Origin: Budorcas taxicolor
Taxonomy: Eukaryota > Chordata > Mammalia > Artiodactyla > Bovidae
Assembly (NCBI RefSeq): GCF_023091745.1
Contig: NC_068913.1
Location: forward strand, 35,780,501-35,844,500
Length of the DNA: 64,000 bases
Reading direction: 5' to 3'
Shown here: positions 31,343 through 43,977 of the stretch, in pieces
Layout: every line of letters begins with the position of its first letter
How positions within the stretch are numbered: the first letter of the stretch is position 1
Notes under the pieces: generated by a model
The model's input: only the letters and a program-made list of their open reading frames with translations
What the model was told of the DNA's origin: nothing
The model's database searches: none
Program-made: the position numbers and the translations under genes

Positions 31343-34285
31343 TCAGTCACTCAGTCGTATCCGGCTCTTTGTGACCCCATGAATCGCAGCACACCAGGCC
31401 GCCCTGTCCATCACCAACTCCCGGAGTTCACTCAGACTCGCGTCCATCGAGTCCGTGATGCCATCCAGCCATCTCATCCTCTGTCGTCCCCTTCTCCTTC
31501 TGCCCCCAATCTCTCCCAGCATCAGAGTCTTTTCCAATGAGTCAACTCTTTGCATGAGGTGGCCAAAGTACTGGAGTTTCAGCTTCAGCATCATTCCTTC
31601 CAAAGAAATCCCAGGGCTGATCTCCTTCAGGATGGACTGGTTGTATCTCCTTGCAGTCCAAGGGACTCTCAAGTGTCTTCTCCAACACCACAGTTCAAAA
31701 GCATCAATTCTTTGGCACTCAGCTTTCTTCACAGTCCAACTCTCACATCCATACATGACCTCTGGAAAAACCATAGCCTTGACTAGACGGACCTTTGTTG
31801 GCAAAGTAATATATCTGCTTTTCAATATGCTATCTAGGTTGGTCATAACTTTTCTTCCAAGGAGTAAGCGTCTTTTAATTTCATGGCTGCAGTCACCATC
31901 TGCAGTGATTTCGGAGCCCCCCAAAATAAAGTCTGACACTGTTTCTATGTTTCCCCATCTACTTCCCATGAAGTGATGGGACAAGATGCCATGATCTTTG
32001 TTTCTGAACACTGAGCTTTAACCCAGCTTTTCCACTCTCCTCTTTCACTTTCATCAAGAGGGTTTTGAATTCCTCTTCACTTTCTGCCATAAGGGTGGTG
32101 TCATCTGCATATCTGAGGTTATTGATATTTCTCCCAGCAATCTTGATTCCAGCTTGTGCTTCTTCCAGCCCAGTGTTTCTCCTGATGTACTCTGCATATA
32201 AGTTACATATGTAGGGTGACAATATACAGCCCTGACGTACTCCTTTTCCTATTTGGAACTAGTCTGTTCCATGTCCAGTTCTAACTGTTGCTTCCTGACC
32301 TGCATATAAGTTTCTCAAGAGGCAGGTCAGATGGTCTGGTATTCCCATCTCTTTCAGAATTTTCCAAAGTTTCTTGTGATCCACACAGTCAAAGTCTTTG
32401 GCATAGTCAATAAAGCAGAAATAGTTGTGTTTCTGGAACTCTCTTGCTTTTTTCATGATCCAGTGGATGTTGGCAATTTGATCTCTGGTTCCTCTGCGTT
32501 TTCTAAAACCAGCATGAACATCTGGAAGTTCACGGTTCACGAACTGTTGAAGCCTGGCTTGGAGAATTTTGAGCATTATTTTACTAGCATATGAGATGAG
32601 TGCAATTGTGCAGTAGTTTGAGCATTCTTTTGCATTGCCTTTCTTTGGGATTGGAATGAAAACTGACCTTTTCCAGTCCTGCGGCCACTGCTGAGTTTTC
32701 CACATTTGCTGCCATATTGAGTGCAGCACGTTCAGAGCATCATCTTTCAAGATTTGAAATACCTCAACTGGAATTCCATCACCTCCACTAGCTTTGTTTG
32801 TAGTGATGCTTTCTAAGGCCCACTGGCTTCACATTCCAGGATGTCTGGCTCTAGGTGAGTGATCACACCATCATGATTACCTGGGTCATAAAGATCTTTT
32901 TTGTACAGTTCTTCTGTGTATTCTTGCCACCTCTTCTTAATATCTTCTGCTTCTGTTAGGTCCATATAATTTCTGTCCTTTATCGAGCCCATCTTTGCAT
33001 GAAATGTTCCCTTGGTATCTCTAATTTTCTTCAAGAGATGTCTAGTCTTTCCCATTAAATTGTTTTCCTCTATTTCTTTGCATTGATCATGGAGGAAGGC
33101 TTTCTTATCTCTCCATGCTATTCTTTGGAACTCTGTATTCAAATGGGAATATCTTTCCTTTTCTCCTTTGCTTTTTGCTTCTCTTCTTTTCACAGCTATT
33201 TGTAAGGCCTCTCCAGACAGCCATTTTGCTTTTTTGCATTTCTTTTCCATGGGGATGGTCTTGATCCCTATCTCCTGTACAATGTCATGAACCTCAGTTC
33301 ATAGTTCATCAGGCACTCTATCTATCAGATCTAGGCCCTTAAATCTATTTCTCACTTCCACTGTATAATCATAAGGGATTTGATTTAGATCATACCTGAA
33401 TGGTCAAGTGGTTTTTCCTACTTTCTTCAATTTAAGTCTGAATTTGGCAATAAGGAGTTCATGATCTGAGCTACAGTCCGCTCCTGGTCTTGCTTTTGCT
33501 GACTGTATAGAGCTTTTCCATCTCTGGCTGCAAAGAATATAATGAATCTGATTTCGATGGGTGATGTCCATGTGTAGAGTCTTCTCTTGTGTTGTTGGAA
33601 GAGGGTGTTTGCTATGACCAGTGCATTTTCTTGGCAAAACTCTATTGGTCTTTGCCCTGCTTCATTCCGCATTCCAAGGCCAAATTTGCCTGTTACTGCA
33701 GGTGTTTCTTGACTTCCTACTTTTGCATTCTATTCCCCTATGATGAAAAGGACATCTTTTTGGGTGTTAGTTCTAAAAGGTCTTGTAGGTCTTCATAGAA
33801 CCATTCAACTTCAGCTTCTTCAGCATTACTAATTGGGGGATGCTGCTACTGCTGCTAAGTTGCTTCAGTTGTGTCCGACTCTGTGCGACCCCATAGATGA
33901 CAGCCCATCAGGCTGTACCATTCCTGGGATTATCCAGGAAAGAACACTGGAGTGGGTTGCCATTTCCTTCTCCAAAGGATTACTGTGATATTGAATGGTT
34001 TGCTTTGGAAATGAACAGAGATCATTCTGTCATTTTTGAGACTGCATCCAAGTACTGCATTTCAGATTTTTTGGTGACCATGATGGCTACTCCATTTCTT
34101 ATAAGGGATTCCTGCCCGCAGTTGTAGATATAATGGTCATCTGAGTTAAATTCACCCATTACAGTCCATGTTAGTTCGCTGATTCCTAGAATGTCAACGT
34201 TCACTCTTGCCACCTCCTGTTTGACCACTTCCAATTTGCCTTGATTCATGGACCTGACATTCCAGGTTCCTATGCAATATTGCTC
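31343..34285 (-). pseudogene. BovB endonuclease-reverse transcriptase relic
   Basis: From 34,285 downward: N-terminal APE-type endonuclease (QGKLEVVKQEVARVNVDILG, ISELTW with the family glutamate, FNSDDHYIYNCGQESLIRNG), a linker (KCKKAKWLSGEALQIAVKRR), and the RT (IPIPKKGNAKECSNYCTIAL, FIDYAKDFDCVDHKK, catalytic LRYADDTTLMAESEE). The last 222 codons, ending KSRIRLSD at 31,343, are open from 32,011 and match the family C-terminus. Catalytic YADD is intact, but stops and shifts divide the ORF into six or more pieces (for example breaks near 33,250, 32,813, 32,259 and 31,960). A SINE also splits the endonuclease domain. It is inactive, though in better shape than the plus-strand partner. Confidence 0.92.
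33841..33976 (-). mobile_element. BOV-A2 SINE monomer inside BovB
   Basis: TGCTGCTACTGCTGCTAAGT tail to CATTTCCTTCTCCA. BovB endonuclease-region sequence continues either side (CAGCATTACTAATTGGGG; GTGATATTGAATGGTTTGC). Confidence 0.9.
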
Positions 34286-34504
34286 TATACAGCATCAGAC
34301 CTTGCTTCTGTCACCAATCACATCCACAATTGGGTATTGTTTTTGCTTTGACTCCATCCCTTCATTCTTTCTGGAGTTATTTCTCCACTGATCTCCAGTA
34401 GCATATTGGGCACCTACTGACCTGGGGAGTTCCTCTTTCAGTATCCTATCATTTTGCCTTTTCATACTGTTCAAGGGGTTTTCAAAGCAAGAATGCTGAC
34501 ATTG

Positions 34505-34700
34505 ACACTGAAGTTGCTCAGTTGTGTCCGACTTTTTGCGACCCCATGCACTGTAGCCTACCAGGCTCCTCCATCCATGGAATTTTCCAAGCAAGAGTAC
34601 TGTAGTGGGTTGCCATTTCCTTCTCCAGGAGACCTTCCCGACCCTGGGATCGAACCCGGGTCTCCCGCATTGTAGGCAGACACTTTTTTTGAGCCACTGT
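34505..34700 (-). mobile_element. Bov-tA SINE inside BovB
   Basis: Tail AAGTTGCTCAGTTGTGTCCG through GGAGACCTTCCCGACCCTGG to the head near GAGCCACTG, with a T-run in place of part of the head. BovB 5' sequence lies on both sides. Confidence 0.9.
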
Positions 34701-34743
34701 GGTTTGCTATTCCCTTTTCCAGTGGACCACATCCTGTCAGAAT

Positions 34744-37700
34744 AGTTTGGCCCCAGGTAAATAACAGGGAGGGAACACAAGGTTCCACCCATCAACAGAA
34801 AATTGGATTAAAGATTTACTGAGCATGGCCCTGCCCATCAGAACAAGACCCAGTTTCCCCTCAGTCTCTCCCATTAGGAAGCTTCCATGAGGCTCTTATC
34901 CTTCTCCATCAGAGGACAGACAGACTGAAAACCACAATCACAGAAAACTAACCAATCTGATCACATGGACCACAGCCTTGTCTAACTCAGTGAAACTATG
35001 AGCCATGTCGTGTAGGGCCACCCAAGAAGGACAAGTCATGGTGGAGAGTTCTGACAAAACGTGATCCACTGGAGAAGGGAATGGCAAACTACTTTAGTTT
35101 TCTTGCCTTGAGAATCCCATGAACAGTATGAAAATGCAAGAAGATAAGACACTGAAAGATGAACTGCCCAGGTTGGCAGGTGCCCAAAAACACAGGAGAT
35201 AAGTGGAGAAATAACTTGAGAGAGAATGAAGAGACTCTGGAGCCAAAGCAACAATTCCTAGTTTGGATGTGTCTGGTAATGGAAGTAAAGTCCGAGCTGT
35301 ATAGAGCAATATTGCATAGGAACTTGGAATGTTAGGTCCATGAATCTAAGCAAATGGGAAGTGGTCAAACAGGAGATGGCAAGAGTGAATGTTGATATTT
35401 TAGGAATCAGCTAACTGAAATGAACTGGATGGGTGAATTTCACTCAGATGACTGTTATTTCTACAACTGTGGGCAGGAATCCCTCAGAAGACATGGAGTA
35501 GCCATTATAGTCAACAAGAGAGTCTGAAATGCAGTACTTGGATGCAGTCTCAAAAACGACAGAATGATCTCTGTTCGTTTCCAAGGCAAACTGTTCAATA
35601 TCACCATAAACCACGTCTATGTCCCAACCAATAATGCTGAAGAAGCTGAAGTTGAACAGTTCTATGAAGACCTACAAGACTTCTAGAATTAACACCCTAA
35701 AAAGATGTCCTTTTCATCATAGGGGCCTGGAATGCAAAAACAGGAAATTAAGAAACACCTAGAAAAACAGGCAACTTTGGCCTTGGAGGACAGAATGAAG
35801 CAGGGCAAAGGCTAATAGAGTTTTGTCAAGAGTGTGTACTGGTCACAGCAAACACCCTCTTCCAAACAACACAAGAGAAGACTCTACACATGGACATCAC
35901 TAGGTGGTCAACACCGAAATCAGATTGATTATATTCTTTGCAGCCAAAGATGGAGAAGCTCTATACAGTCAGCAAAAACAAGACTGGGTGGGTCAGATCA
36001 TGAACTCCTTATTGCCAAATTCAAACTTAAATTGAAGAAAAAAGGGAAAATCACTAAACCATTCAAGATTCACCTAAATCAAATCTCTTCTGATTATACA
36101 GTGGAAGTGGGAAATAGATTGAAGGGATAGATCTGATAGACAGCGTGCCTGAAGAACTATGGATGGAGGTTCATGACATTGTACAAGAGGCAGTGATCAA
36201 GACCATCCCTAAGAAAAAGAAATGCAAAAAAGCAAAATGGCTGTCTGAGGAGGCCTTACAAATAGATGTGAAAAGAAGAGAAGCGAAAAGCAAAGGAGAA
36301 AAAGAAAGATGTACCCATTTGAATGCAGAGTTCCAAAGAATAGCAAGGAGAGATGAGAAAGCCTTCCTCAGTGATAAATGCAAAGAAATAGAGGAAAACA
36401 ATTTAATGGGAGAGACTAGAGATCTCTTCAAGAAAATGAGAGATACCAAGGGAACATTTCATGCAAAGATGGGCACGTAAAGGACAGAAATGGTATGGAC
36501 CTAACAGAAGCAGAAGATATTAAGAAGAGGTGGCAAGAATACACAGAAGAACTATACGAAAAAAGTGTTTATGACCCAGATAATCATGATGGTGTGATCG
36601 CTCACCTAGAGCCAGACATCCTGGAATGCGAAGTCAAGTGGGCATTAGGAAGCATCACTACGAACAAAGCTAGTGGAGGTGATGGAATTCCAGGTGAGCT
36701 CTTTCAAATCCTAAAAGATGATGCTGTGAAGTGCTGCACTCAGTATGCCAGCAAATTTGGAATACTCAGCAGTGTCCACAGGACTGGAAAAGAAAGGCAA
36801 TCCCAAAGAAAGGCAATGCCAAAGAATGCTCAAGCTACTGCACGATTGCACTCATCTTACACAATAGTAAAGTAATACTCAAAATTTTCCAAGCCAGGCT
36901 TCAACAGTACATGAACCATGAACTTCCAGATATTCAAGTGGATTTACAAAAGGCAGAGGAACCAGAGATCAAATTGCCAACATCCGTTGGATCATTGAAA
37001 AAGCAAGAGTTTCAGAAAAACATCCACTTCTGTCTTATTGACTATGCCAAAACCTTTGACTGTGTGGATCACAACAAAATTCTTAAAGAGATGGGAATAC
37101 CAGACCACCTGACCTGCCTCCTGAGAAATCTGTATGCAGGTCAGGAAGCAACAGTTAGAACTGGACATGGAACAACAGACTGGTTCCAAATAGGGAAAGG
37201 AGTATATCAAGGCTGTGTATAGTCATCCTGCTCATTTATCTTATATGAAGAGTGCATCATGAGAAATGCTGGGCTGGATGAAGCACAAGCTGGAATCAAG
37301 ATTGCTGAAAGAAATATTAATAACCTCAGATATGCAGATGGCACCACCCTCATGGCAGAAAGTGAAGAAGACCCAAAGAGCCTCTTGATGAAAGTGAAAG
37401 AGGAGAGTGAAAAATTTGGCTTAAAGCTCAACATTCAGAAAACTAAGATCCTGGCATCTGGTGCCATCACTTCATGGCAAGCAGATGGGGAAACAGTGGA
37501 AACAGTGGCTATTTTTGGGGGCTCCAAAATCACTGCAGGTGGTGACTGCAGCCATGAAATTAAAAGATGCTTAGTCCTTGGAAGAAAAGTTATGACCAAC
37601 TTAGCATATTAAAAAGCAGAGACATTACTTTGCAGCAAAATTCCGTCCAGTCAAAGCTATGGTATTTCCATTAGTCATGTATGGATGTGAGAGTTGGACT

Positions 37701-38096
37701 TTAAAGAAAGCTGAGCACTGAAGAACTGATGGTTTTGAACTGTGGTGTTGGAGAAGACTCTTGAGAGTCCCTTGGACTGCAAGGAGATCCAGCCAGTTCA
37801 TCCTAAAGGAAATCAGTCCTGAATATTCATTGGAAGGTCTGATGTTGAAGCTGAAACTCCAATACTTTGGCTACATGACGTTTAGAACTGACTCACTCGG
37901 AAAGACCCTGATGGTTGGAAAGATTGAGGGCGGGAGGAGAAGCAGATGACAGAGGATGAGTAGTTGGATTCATCACCGACTCAATGGACATGATTCTGAG
38001 TAAACTGTGGGAGTTGGCGATGGACAAGGAGGCCTGGCATGCTTCAGTCTTTGGGGTTGCAAAGAGTTAGACACAACTGAGTGACTGATCTGAACT
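34744..38096 (+). mobile_element. BovB LINE, essentially full length, right arm of an inverted pair
   Basis: Plus-strand BovB of ~3.35 kb. The 5' UTR reads GGAGGGAACACAAGGTTCCA, AACAAGACCCAGTTTCCCC, GGAAGCTTCCATGAGGCTC; then come endonuclease, RT, and the tail ending GTGACTGATCTGAACTT. It has no nested insertions. I could not find a TSD; the tail is followed by AATGGTGG, and the oppositely oriented partner's tail is followed (on its own strand) by CTATGGTGG. Confidence 0.93.
35310..38085 (+). pseudogene. BovB endonuclease-reverse transcriptase relic
   Basis: The endonuclease region starts near 35,320 (EVVKQEMARVNVDILGIS, then a stop). It continues in fragments through RLYTWTS near 35,880 and the YILCSQRW segment near 35,940. 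The linker and RT run from 36,145: KCKKAKWLSEEALQIDVKRR, MDLTEAEDIKKRWQEYTEEL, FCLIDYAKTFDCVDHNK. The catalytic YADD reads YADG (near 37,340), losing the second aspartate, which alone should abolish polymerisation. Stops and shifts break it into at least seven frames. The C-terminal VPWTARRSS region is near 37,770. Confidence 0.92.
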
Positions 38097-38105
38097 TAAT
38101 GGTGG

Positions 38106-38222
38106 AAGACTTATTGGTGACCAATTTTATTTGTATTGAGTGTTTTTGAATACTTTCAACAAATATTTTAAGGGGAGAAGACTTGGAGGTGACCAGTCTT
38201 GTTTGTTTTGAATGTCCTTGAA
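38106..38222. repeat. Diverged ~71-base tandem duplication
   Basis: GAAGACTTATTGGTGACCA (38,106) and GAAGACTTGGAGGTGACCA (38,177) begin two units that continue in parallel (TTTTATTTGTATTGAGTG and CTTGTTTGTTTTGAATG). It lies right after the BovB tail. Confidence 0.7.
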
Positions 38223-39060
38223 AGTAATTATGAATTATGCACCATATTAACAAATAACACTTTGATAAATATTGTTAAATGTACTGAAGCATTTAAAATT
38301 CTGAACCCTTTTCAGATACTGTTTCAGAAAGCTTTTCATCTTAAAATTTAGTGTTTCCCATGTATACAGGTCATTGTTCTTCTATAAACCAATAGTGAGT
38401 GCAAAAGTGGTGTTGTATGAATAGCCTTTAATGACAACATCCTTAATGTACTTATATTCTTGATATTAACATCCTGATTGAATTTTAATTCATAGCAGCA
38501 TAGATGAAGTGTGTTTTATTCTAAATTATATGTGTTAGATGACTAAATGATTTGCTGTGGTTAAGGTAATCTAAAATTTTTTTAAACATAAATGTGTAAC
38601 AGCTAGACCCATGACCAGCCAATACATCATGCAGCACGTAATGAGTTGCTTTTGGTTGCCAGTGTTAAGTTGATTATACTGTCATGAACAAAGTGAGTCA
38701 TAATATTTTATGACCTCACTCTAGCACCTTTTCCTGGAGGCATTCTCCAGTACAGTCAGGAATAGACACTAAGCAAATCCTTGAGCTGGAATTTCTCAGT
38801 GTACACCTGCCAATGTAAAGATCACATACATGCACACAGACACCTAGGCTGAATTTGCAAAGCAGCATAAAAGAGACCTAGGTTTTTCCAAATATCCGAT
38901 TCATCTTATTTGTCCTATGGTGATATTCCTCCTATATTCCGCATTCATTATTTGAAATGATTGGAGCTCTAAAATGAAATAGAAATTTGAATATAATAGA
39001 ATAATACACAAGTAAATATTAGTGGAATTGATTTAATAATAGATTAAAATTTTAGAATAT
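38223..39060. other. No recognised feature
   Basis: A+T-rich and apparently unique. No repeat or gene is recognised. Confidence 0.45.
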
Positions 39061-39255
39061 TTTATACAGTTTAAAAGTTTTCCATATGTATTAACTTCTT
39101 TAACACAAAATAGCTTTATCAGTGGTAGAAGTCTTGTTAAGTCATTTTATAGATGAACAAAGCTTTTAAAAGACTTACTGAAGACTGTAGAGCTAATTGG
39201 AATCAGAGCCAGCACTAAAACTCTTTCTCTTGATTTCCACTGCAGGGCTTTGTCC
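39061..39255 (-). mobile_element. MIR SINE
   Basis: CATTTTATAGATGAACAAAG, TAATTGGAATCAGAGCCAGC, then CTTGATTTCCACTGCAGGGC: reversed MIR in order. Confidence 0.65.
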
Positions 39256-39465
39256 CTTGCAAGGACTTAACATTTATGAAGTATGCTTGCCAGGGGAATA
39301 TTTTCAGTTTAATAATTTCTAAAAGTTCTAATTTAAGGATAGATGGTAAGTAGATAAGAGCTAGGTTCATTATAGTTCTTTGTAGTGTGACTTAATTTCA
39401 GGGCTTTTTTTTATTGTTTCAAGCAGTATGCGTTCACATGTATAAGAGGATACAGTAAATTCTAT

Positions 39466-39641
39466 ATTTTTGAAACCCCATGGCCTGTAGCCTGCAAGCT
39501 CCTTTGTCCATGAAATTCTCCAGGCAAGAATACTGGAGTGTACCCATTCTCTTTTCTGGGGGATCTTCCCAACCCGGGGATTAAACACAGGACTTCTGCA
39601 TTCCAGGCAGATTCTTTACCATCTGAGCCACCTGGGAAGCC
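39466..39641 (-). mobile_element. Bov-tA SINE, 3' tail missing
   Basis: ACCCCATGGCCTGTAGCCTG, ATTCTCCAGGCAAGAATACT, GGGGATTAAACACAGGACTT, ending at the head near GAGCCACCTGGGAAGCC. Confidence 0.9.
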
Positions 39642-40237
39642 AACATTAAATACTAGATAAAACAAAACCTGTAACTTTTTTCTCAGGTGAAATTCTAGAA
39701 AATATCACTTAAATGACAAATCTAAGTAATCACAAAAGAATGGGAAGACAGAAAGAGAACATATTTCTTAAAAATAGTTGTTGGAATAATACATGATGGG
39801 GTTACATGATCACAGATTATCTATCTTTTTGGTGCAACATTTGAGAAAAAATTTCCTATGAATTCCTTAAGGTTAAAGTGTTTAAATTTGAGTTAGAAAT
39901 ATTATTAACAGTTTTTACATACTTACAGCAGCTTAATCTAAGGAGTGATGGTAAATGACAGTTTGAATTATAGAGATGTATAAAGTAGTATACAGAAAGT
40001 ATATAAACATCCCTTTGTTTCCCTATAAAAGTTGCCACATTTTAGATGATCCTTTTCATATAATTTGAATGTCTAAACAAGTGTTTTGCCATGGAGTCAA
40101 GACATACACACACATACACACACACAGCCAACGATCACCAAAAAATATGACGATGATTTCTTCTGAGGCCTTTAGTTTCTGGACATGAAATCATCTGCGA
40201 TTTATCATCAAGTGAGACACTAAAAGGATATCTACCT
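39642..40237. other. No recognised feature except a short (CA)n
   Basis: Unique A+T-rich sequence with an imperfect CACA run at about 40,105-40,127. No gene is seen. Confidence 0.5.
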
Positions 40238-40238
40238 A

Positions 40239-40273
40239 TAAAGTGAAGTGAAAGTTGCTCAGTTGTGTCTGAC
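40239..40273 (-). mobile_element. Bov-tA SINE, left piece of a split copy
   Basis: GTGAAGTGAAAGTTGCTCAG then TTGTGTCTGAC is the start of a reversed Bov-tA. The L1 poly-T begins immediately after it, and the rest of the SINE is found 5.4 kb away at 45,661-45,834. Confidence 0.85.
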
Positions 40274-41674
40274 TTTTTTTTTTTATTGAAGGATAATAGG
40301 TTTACAAAATTTTGATGTTTTCTGTCAAACCTCAACATGAATCAGCCATAGGTATACATATATCCCTCCTTTTTGAACCTCCCTCCCATCACCCTCCCCA
40401 TCCCACCCCTCTAGGTTGATACAGAGCACCTGTTTGAGTTTCCTGAGCCATACAGCAAATTCCCGTTGGCTACTTTACATATGGTAATATAAGTTTCTGT
40501 GTTACTCTTTCCATAAACCTCATCCTCTCCTCCCCTCTCCCCATGTCCATAAGTCTATTCTCTATGTCTGTTTCTCCATCGCTGCCCTGTAAATAAATTC
40601 TTTAGTACCATTTTTCTAGATTCCATGTATATGTGTTAGAATACAATATTTATCTTTCTCTTTCTGACTCACTTCACTCTGTATAATAGGTTCTAGGTTT
40701 ATCCACCTCATCAGAACTGACTCAAATGCATCCCTTTTTATGGCTGAGTAATATTCCATTCTGTATTTTGTACACAGCTTCTTTATCCATTCATCTGTTG
40801 ACTGACATCTAGGTTGCTTCTGTGTTCTAGCTGTTGTAAATAGTGCTGCAATGAACAATGGGATACATGTATCTTCTTCAGCTTTGATTTCCTCAGGGTA
40901 TATGCCTAGGAGTGGGATTGCTGGGTCATATGGTGGTTTTATTCCTAGTTTTTTAAGGAATCTCCATACCATCTTCCATAGTGGCTGTATCAATTTACAT
41001 TCCCACCAACAGTGCAAGAGCATTCCCTTTTCTCTACACCCTCTCCAGCATTTATCATTTGTAGACTTTTTGATGATGGACATTCTAACCAGTATGAGGT
41101 GATCTCATTGTAGTTTTGATTTGCATTTCTCTAATATTGAGTGATATTGAACATTTTTTCATGTGTTTTTTAGCCATCTGTATGTCTATGGAGAAATGTC
41201 TGTTTAGGTATTTTTCCCAATTTTGATTGGGTTGTTTGTTTTTCTGGCATTGAGTTGTATGAGCTGCTTGCATATTTTGGAAATTAATGCTTTGTCTCTT
41301 GTTTCGTTTGCTATTATTTTCTCCCATTCTGAGGGTTGTCTTTTCACCTTGCTTATAGGTTCCTTTCCTGTGCAAAACTTTTAAGTTTAATCAGGTCCCA
41401 CTTGTTTACTTTTGTTTTTATTTCCATTATTCTAGGAGGTGAGTCACAGAGGATCTTGCTTTGATTTATGTCATCAAGGGTTCTGCCTATGTTTTCCTCT
41501 AAGAGTTTTATAGTTTCTGGTCTTACATTTAGGTCTTTAATCCATTTTTAGTTTATCATTGTGTGTGGTATTAGGAAGTGTTCTAATTTCATTTTTTTAC
41601 ATGTAACTGTCCAGTTTTCCCAGCACCATTTATTGAAGAGGCTGTCTTTGCCCCATTTTATTTTCTTCAAAATT

Positions 41675-41811
41675 GGAGAAGGAAATGGCAACCCACTCCA
41701 GTATTCTTACCTGGAGAACCCCATGCACGGAGGAGCTTGGTGGGCTACAATCCACGGGGTTGCAAAGAGTCGGACACGACTGAGCGACTTCACTTCACTC
41801 ACTTTCACTTT
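41675..41811 (+). mobile_element. BOV-A/Bov-tA SINE body inside L1
   Basis: GGAGAAGGAAATGGCAACCC, ATTCTTACCTGGAGAACCCC, tail GACACGACTGAGCGACTTCA. L1 ORF2 continues either side. Confidence 0.92.
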
Positions 41812-43977
41812 ATCAAAAATAATGTACCCATAGGTGTATGGCTTTATTTCTGGGCTTTCTATCTTGTTCCATTGATCTATATTTCTGTTTTTGTACCAGT
41901 AGAACACTGTCTTGTGACTGTAGCATTGTAGCATAATCTGAAGTCAGGAAGGTTGATTCCTCCAGCTCCATTCTTCTTTCTCAAGACTGCTTTAGCTATT
42001 CGGGGTCTCTTGTGTTCCCATATGAATTGTGAATGTTTTTGTTCTAGTTTTGTGAAAAATGCCATTGGTAATTTGATAGGGATCATATTGAATCTGTAGA
42101 TTGCATTTGATAGTATAGTCATTTTCACAGTATTTATTCTTCCTACCCAGGAACACGGAATATCTCTCCATCTGTTTATGTTGTCTTTGATTTCTTTTAT
42201 TAGTGTCTTATAATTTTCTGTGTACAGTTTTTTTGTCTCATTAGGTAAGTTTATTCCTAAATATGTAATTCTTTTTGTTGCAATGATAAATGGGGTTGAA
42301 TCCTTAATTTCTCTTCCTCATTTTTCATTGTTAGTATATAGAAATGCCAGTAATTTCTGTGTATTGCTTTTGTATCCTGCAACTTTGCTAAATTCACTGA
42401 TTAGCTCTGGTAATTTTCTGATACTATCTTCAGGGTTTTCTGTGTAGAGTATCATGTCACCTGCAAACAGGGAGAGCTTTACTTCTTCTTTTCCGGTCTG
42501 GATTCCTTTTACTTCTTTTTCTTCTCTGATTGCTGTAGCTAGGACTTCCAGAACTATGCTGAATAATAGTGATGAAAGTTGACACCCTGTCTTGTTCCTG
42601 ATCTTAGGGGGAATGCTTTCAGTTTTTCACCATTGAGAATAATGTTTGCTGTAGGCTTATCATATATGACCTTTACTAGGTTGAGGTTGGTTCCTTCTAT
42701 GCCCATTTTTTGAAGAGTTTTAATCATAAATAGGTGCTGTATTTTGTCAAAGGCTTTTTCTGCATGTATTGAGATTATCATATGGTTTTTATCTTTCCAT
42801 TTGTTAATACTGTGTATCACATTGATTGATTTGCATACATTGAAGAATCCTTGCATCCCTGGAATAAACTCAACTTAATCATGTTGTATGAGCTTTTTGA
42901 TGTTTTGCTGAATTCTGTTTGCTAATATTTTGTTGATGATTTTTGCATCTATGTTCATCAGTGATATTGACCTATAGTTTTCTTCTTTTATGTGTGTTTT
43001 TTTGTCTGGTTTTGGTATCAGAGTGATGATTGCCTCCTAGAATGAGTTTGGAAGTGTTTCTTCCTCTGCAATTTTTTGAAAGAGTTTTAGAAGGATAGTC
43101 ATTAACTCTTCTCTAAATGTTTGATAGAATTCTGTGAAGCCATCTGGTCCTGGGCTTTTGTTTTTTGGGAGATTTTTGATCACAGCTTCAATTTCAGTGC
43201 TTGCAATTGGGTTGTTCATAATTTCTGTTTCTTCCTGGTTCAGTCTTGGAAGATTGAACTTTTCTGAGAATCTGTCCATTTCTTCCAAATTATCCATTTT
43301 ATTGCCATATAGTTGTTCACAATAGTCTCTTATAAATCCTTTGTATTTCTGCATTGTCTCTTGTAACCTCTCCGTTTTCACTTCTAATTTTGTTGATTTG
43401 TTTCTTCCCTTTTTTCCTTGATGAGTCTGGCTAAAGTTTTGTCAATTTTGTTTATCTTCTCAAAGAAGCAGCTTTTCATTTTATTATCTTTGCTATTATT
43501 TCTTTCATTTCTTTTTCATTTATTTCTGCTCGGATCTTTATGGTTTCTTTCCTTCTACTAATTTTGGAGTTCTTTTGTTCTACTCTTTCCAGTTGTTTCA
43601 GGTGTAAAGTTAGGCTGTCTCTTTGATGTTTTTCTTGTTTCTTGAGGGAGGGTTGCACTGTTGTAAACTTCCCTCTTTGAACTGCTTTTGCTGCATCCCA
43701 TAGGTTTTATGTTTTCATAGTCATTTGTTTCTAGAAATTTTTTGATTTACCTTTTGATTTCTTCAGTAACCTGTTGGTTATTTAGAAGTGTGTTGTTTAA
43801 TCTCCATGTGTTTGTGTTTCTTACATTTTTTCCCCTTGTAATTGATATCTAGTCTCACTGCACTGTGATCAGAGAAGACGCTTGATATGATTTCAGTTTT
43901 CTTAAATTTACTGAGATTTGATTTGTGACCCAAGACGTGGTCTATCCTGTAGAATATTCCATGTGCACTTGAGAAGC

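Larger units (their letters stand above)
31331..34743 (-). mobile_element. BovB LINE, near full length, left arm of an inverted pair
   Basis: Minus-strand BovB from the tail (TTTCAGTTCAGTTCAGTCAC) to close to the 5' end (GGTTTGCTATTCCC, GTGGACCACATCCTGTCAGA). Two SINEs interrupt it (33,841-33,976; 34,505-34,700). Without them it is about 3.08 kb; roughly the first 300 bases of the element are lacking compared with its partner. It meets the plus-strand BovB 5' end to 5' end at about 34,743. Confidence 0.93.

Noticed and set aside
31455..31976. 173-codon plus-strand frame (and similar ones at 19,595-20,068 and 45,092-45,565)
   Set aside because: These are antisense shadows of the BovB ORF2 C-terminal region, whose composition keeps the opposite strand open. 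The same antisense peptide recurs at each BovB copy.
34295..34795. 166-codon minus-strand frame
   Set aside because: It runs across the BovB 5' region, the inserted Bov-tA and the junction between the two BovBs; a chance fusion of repeat sequence.
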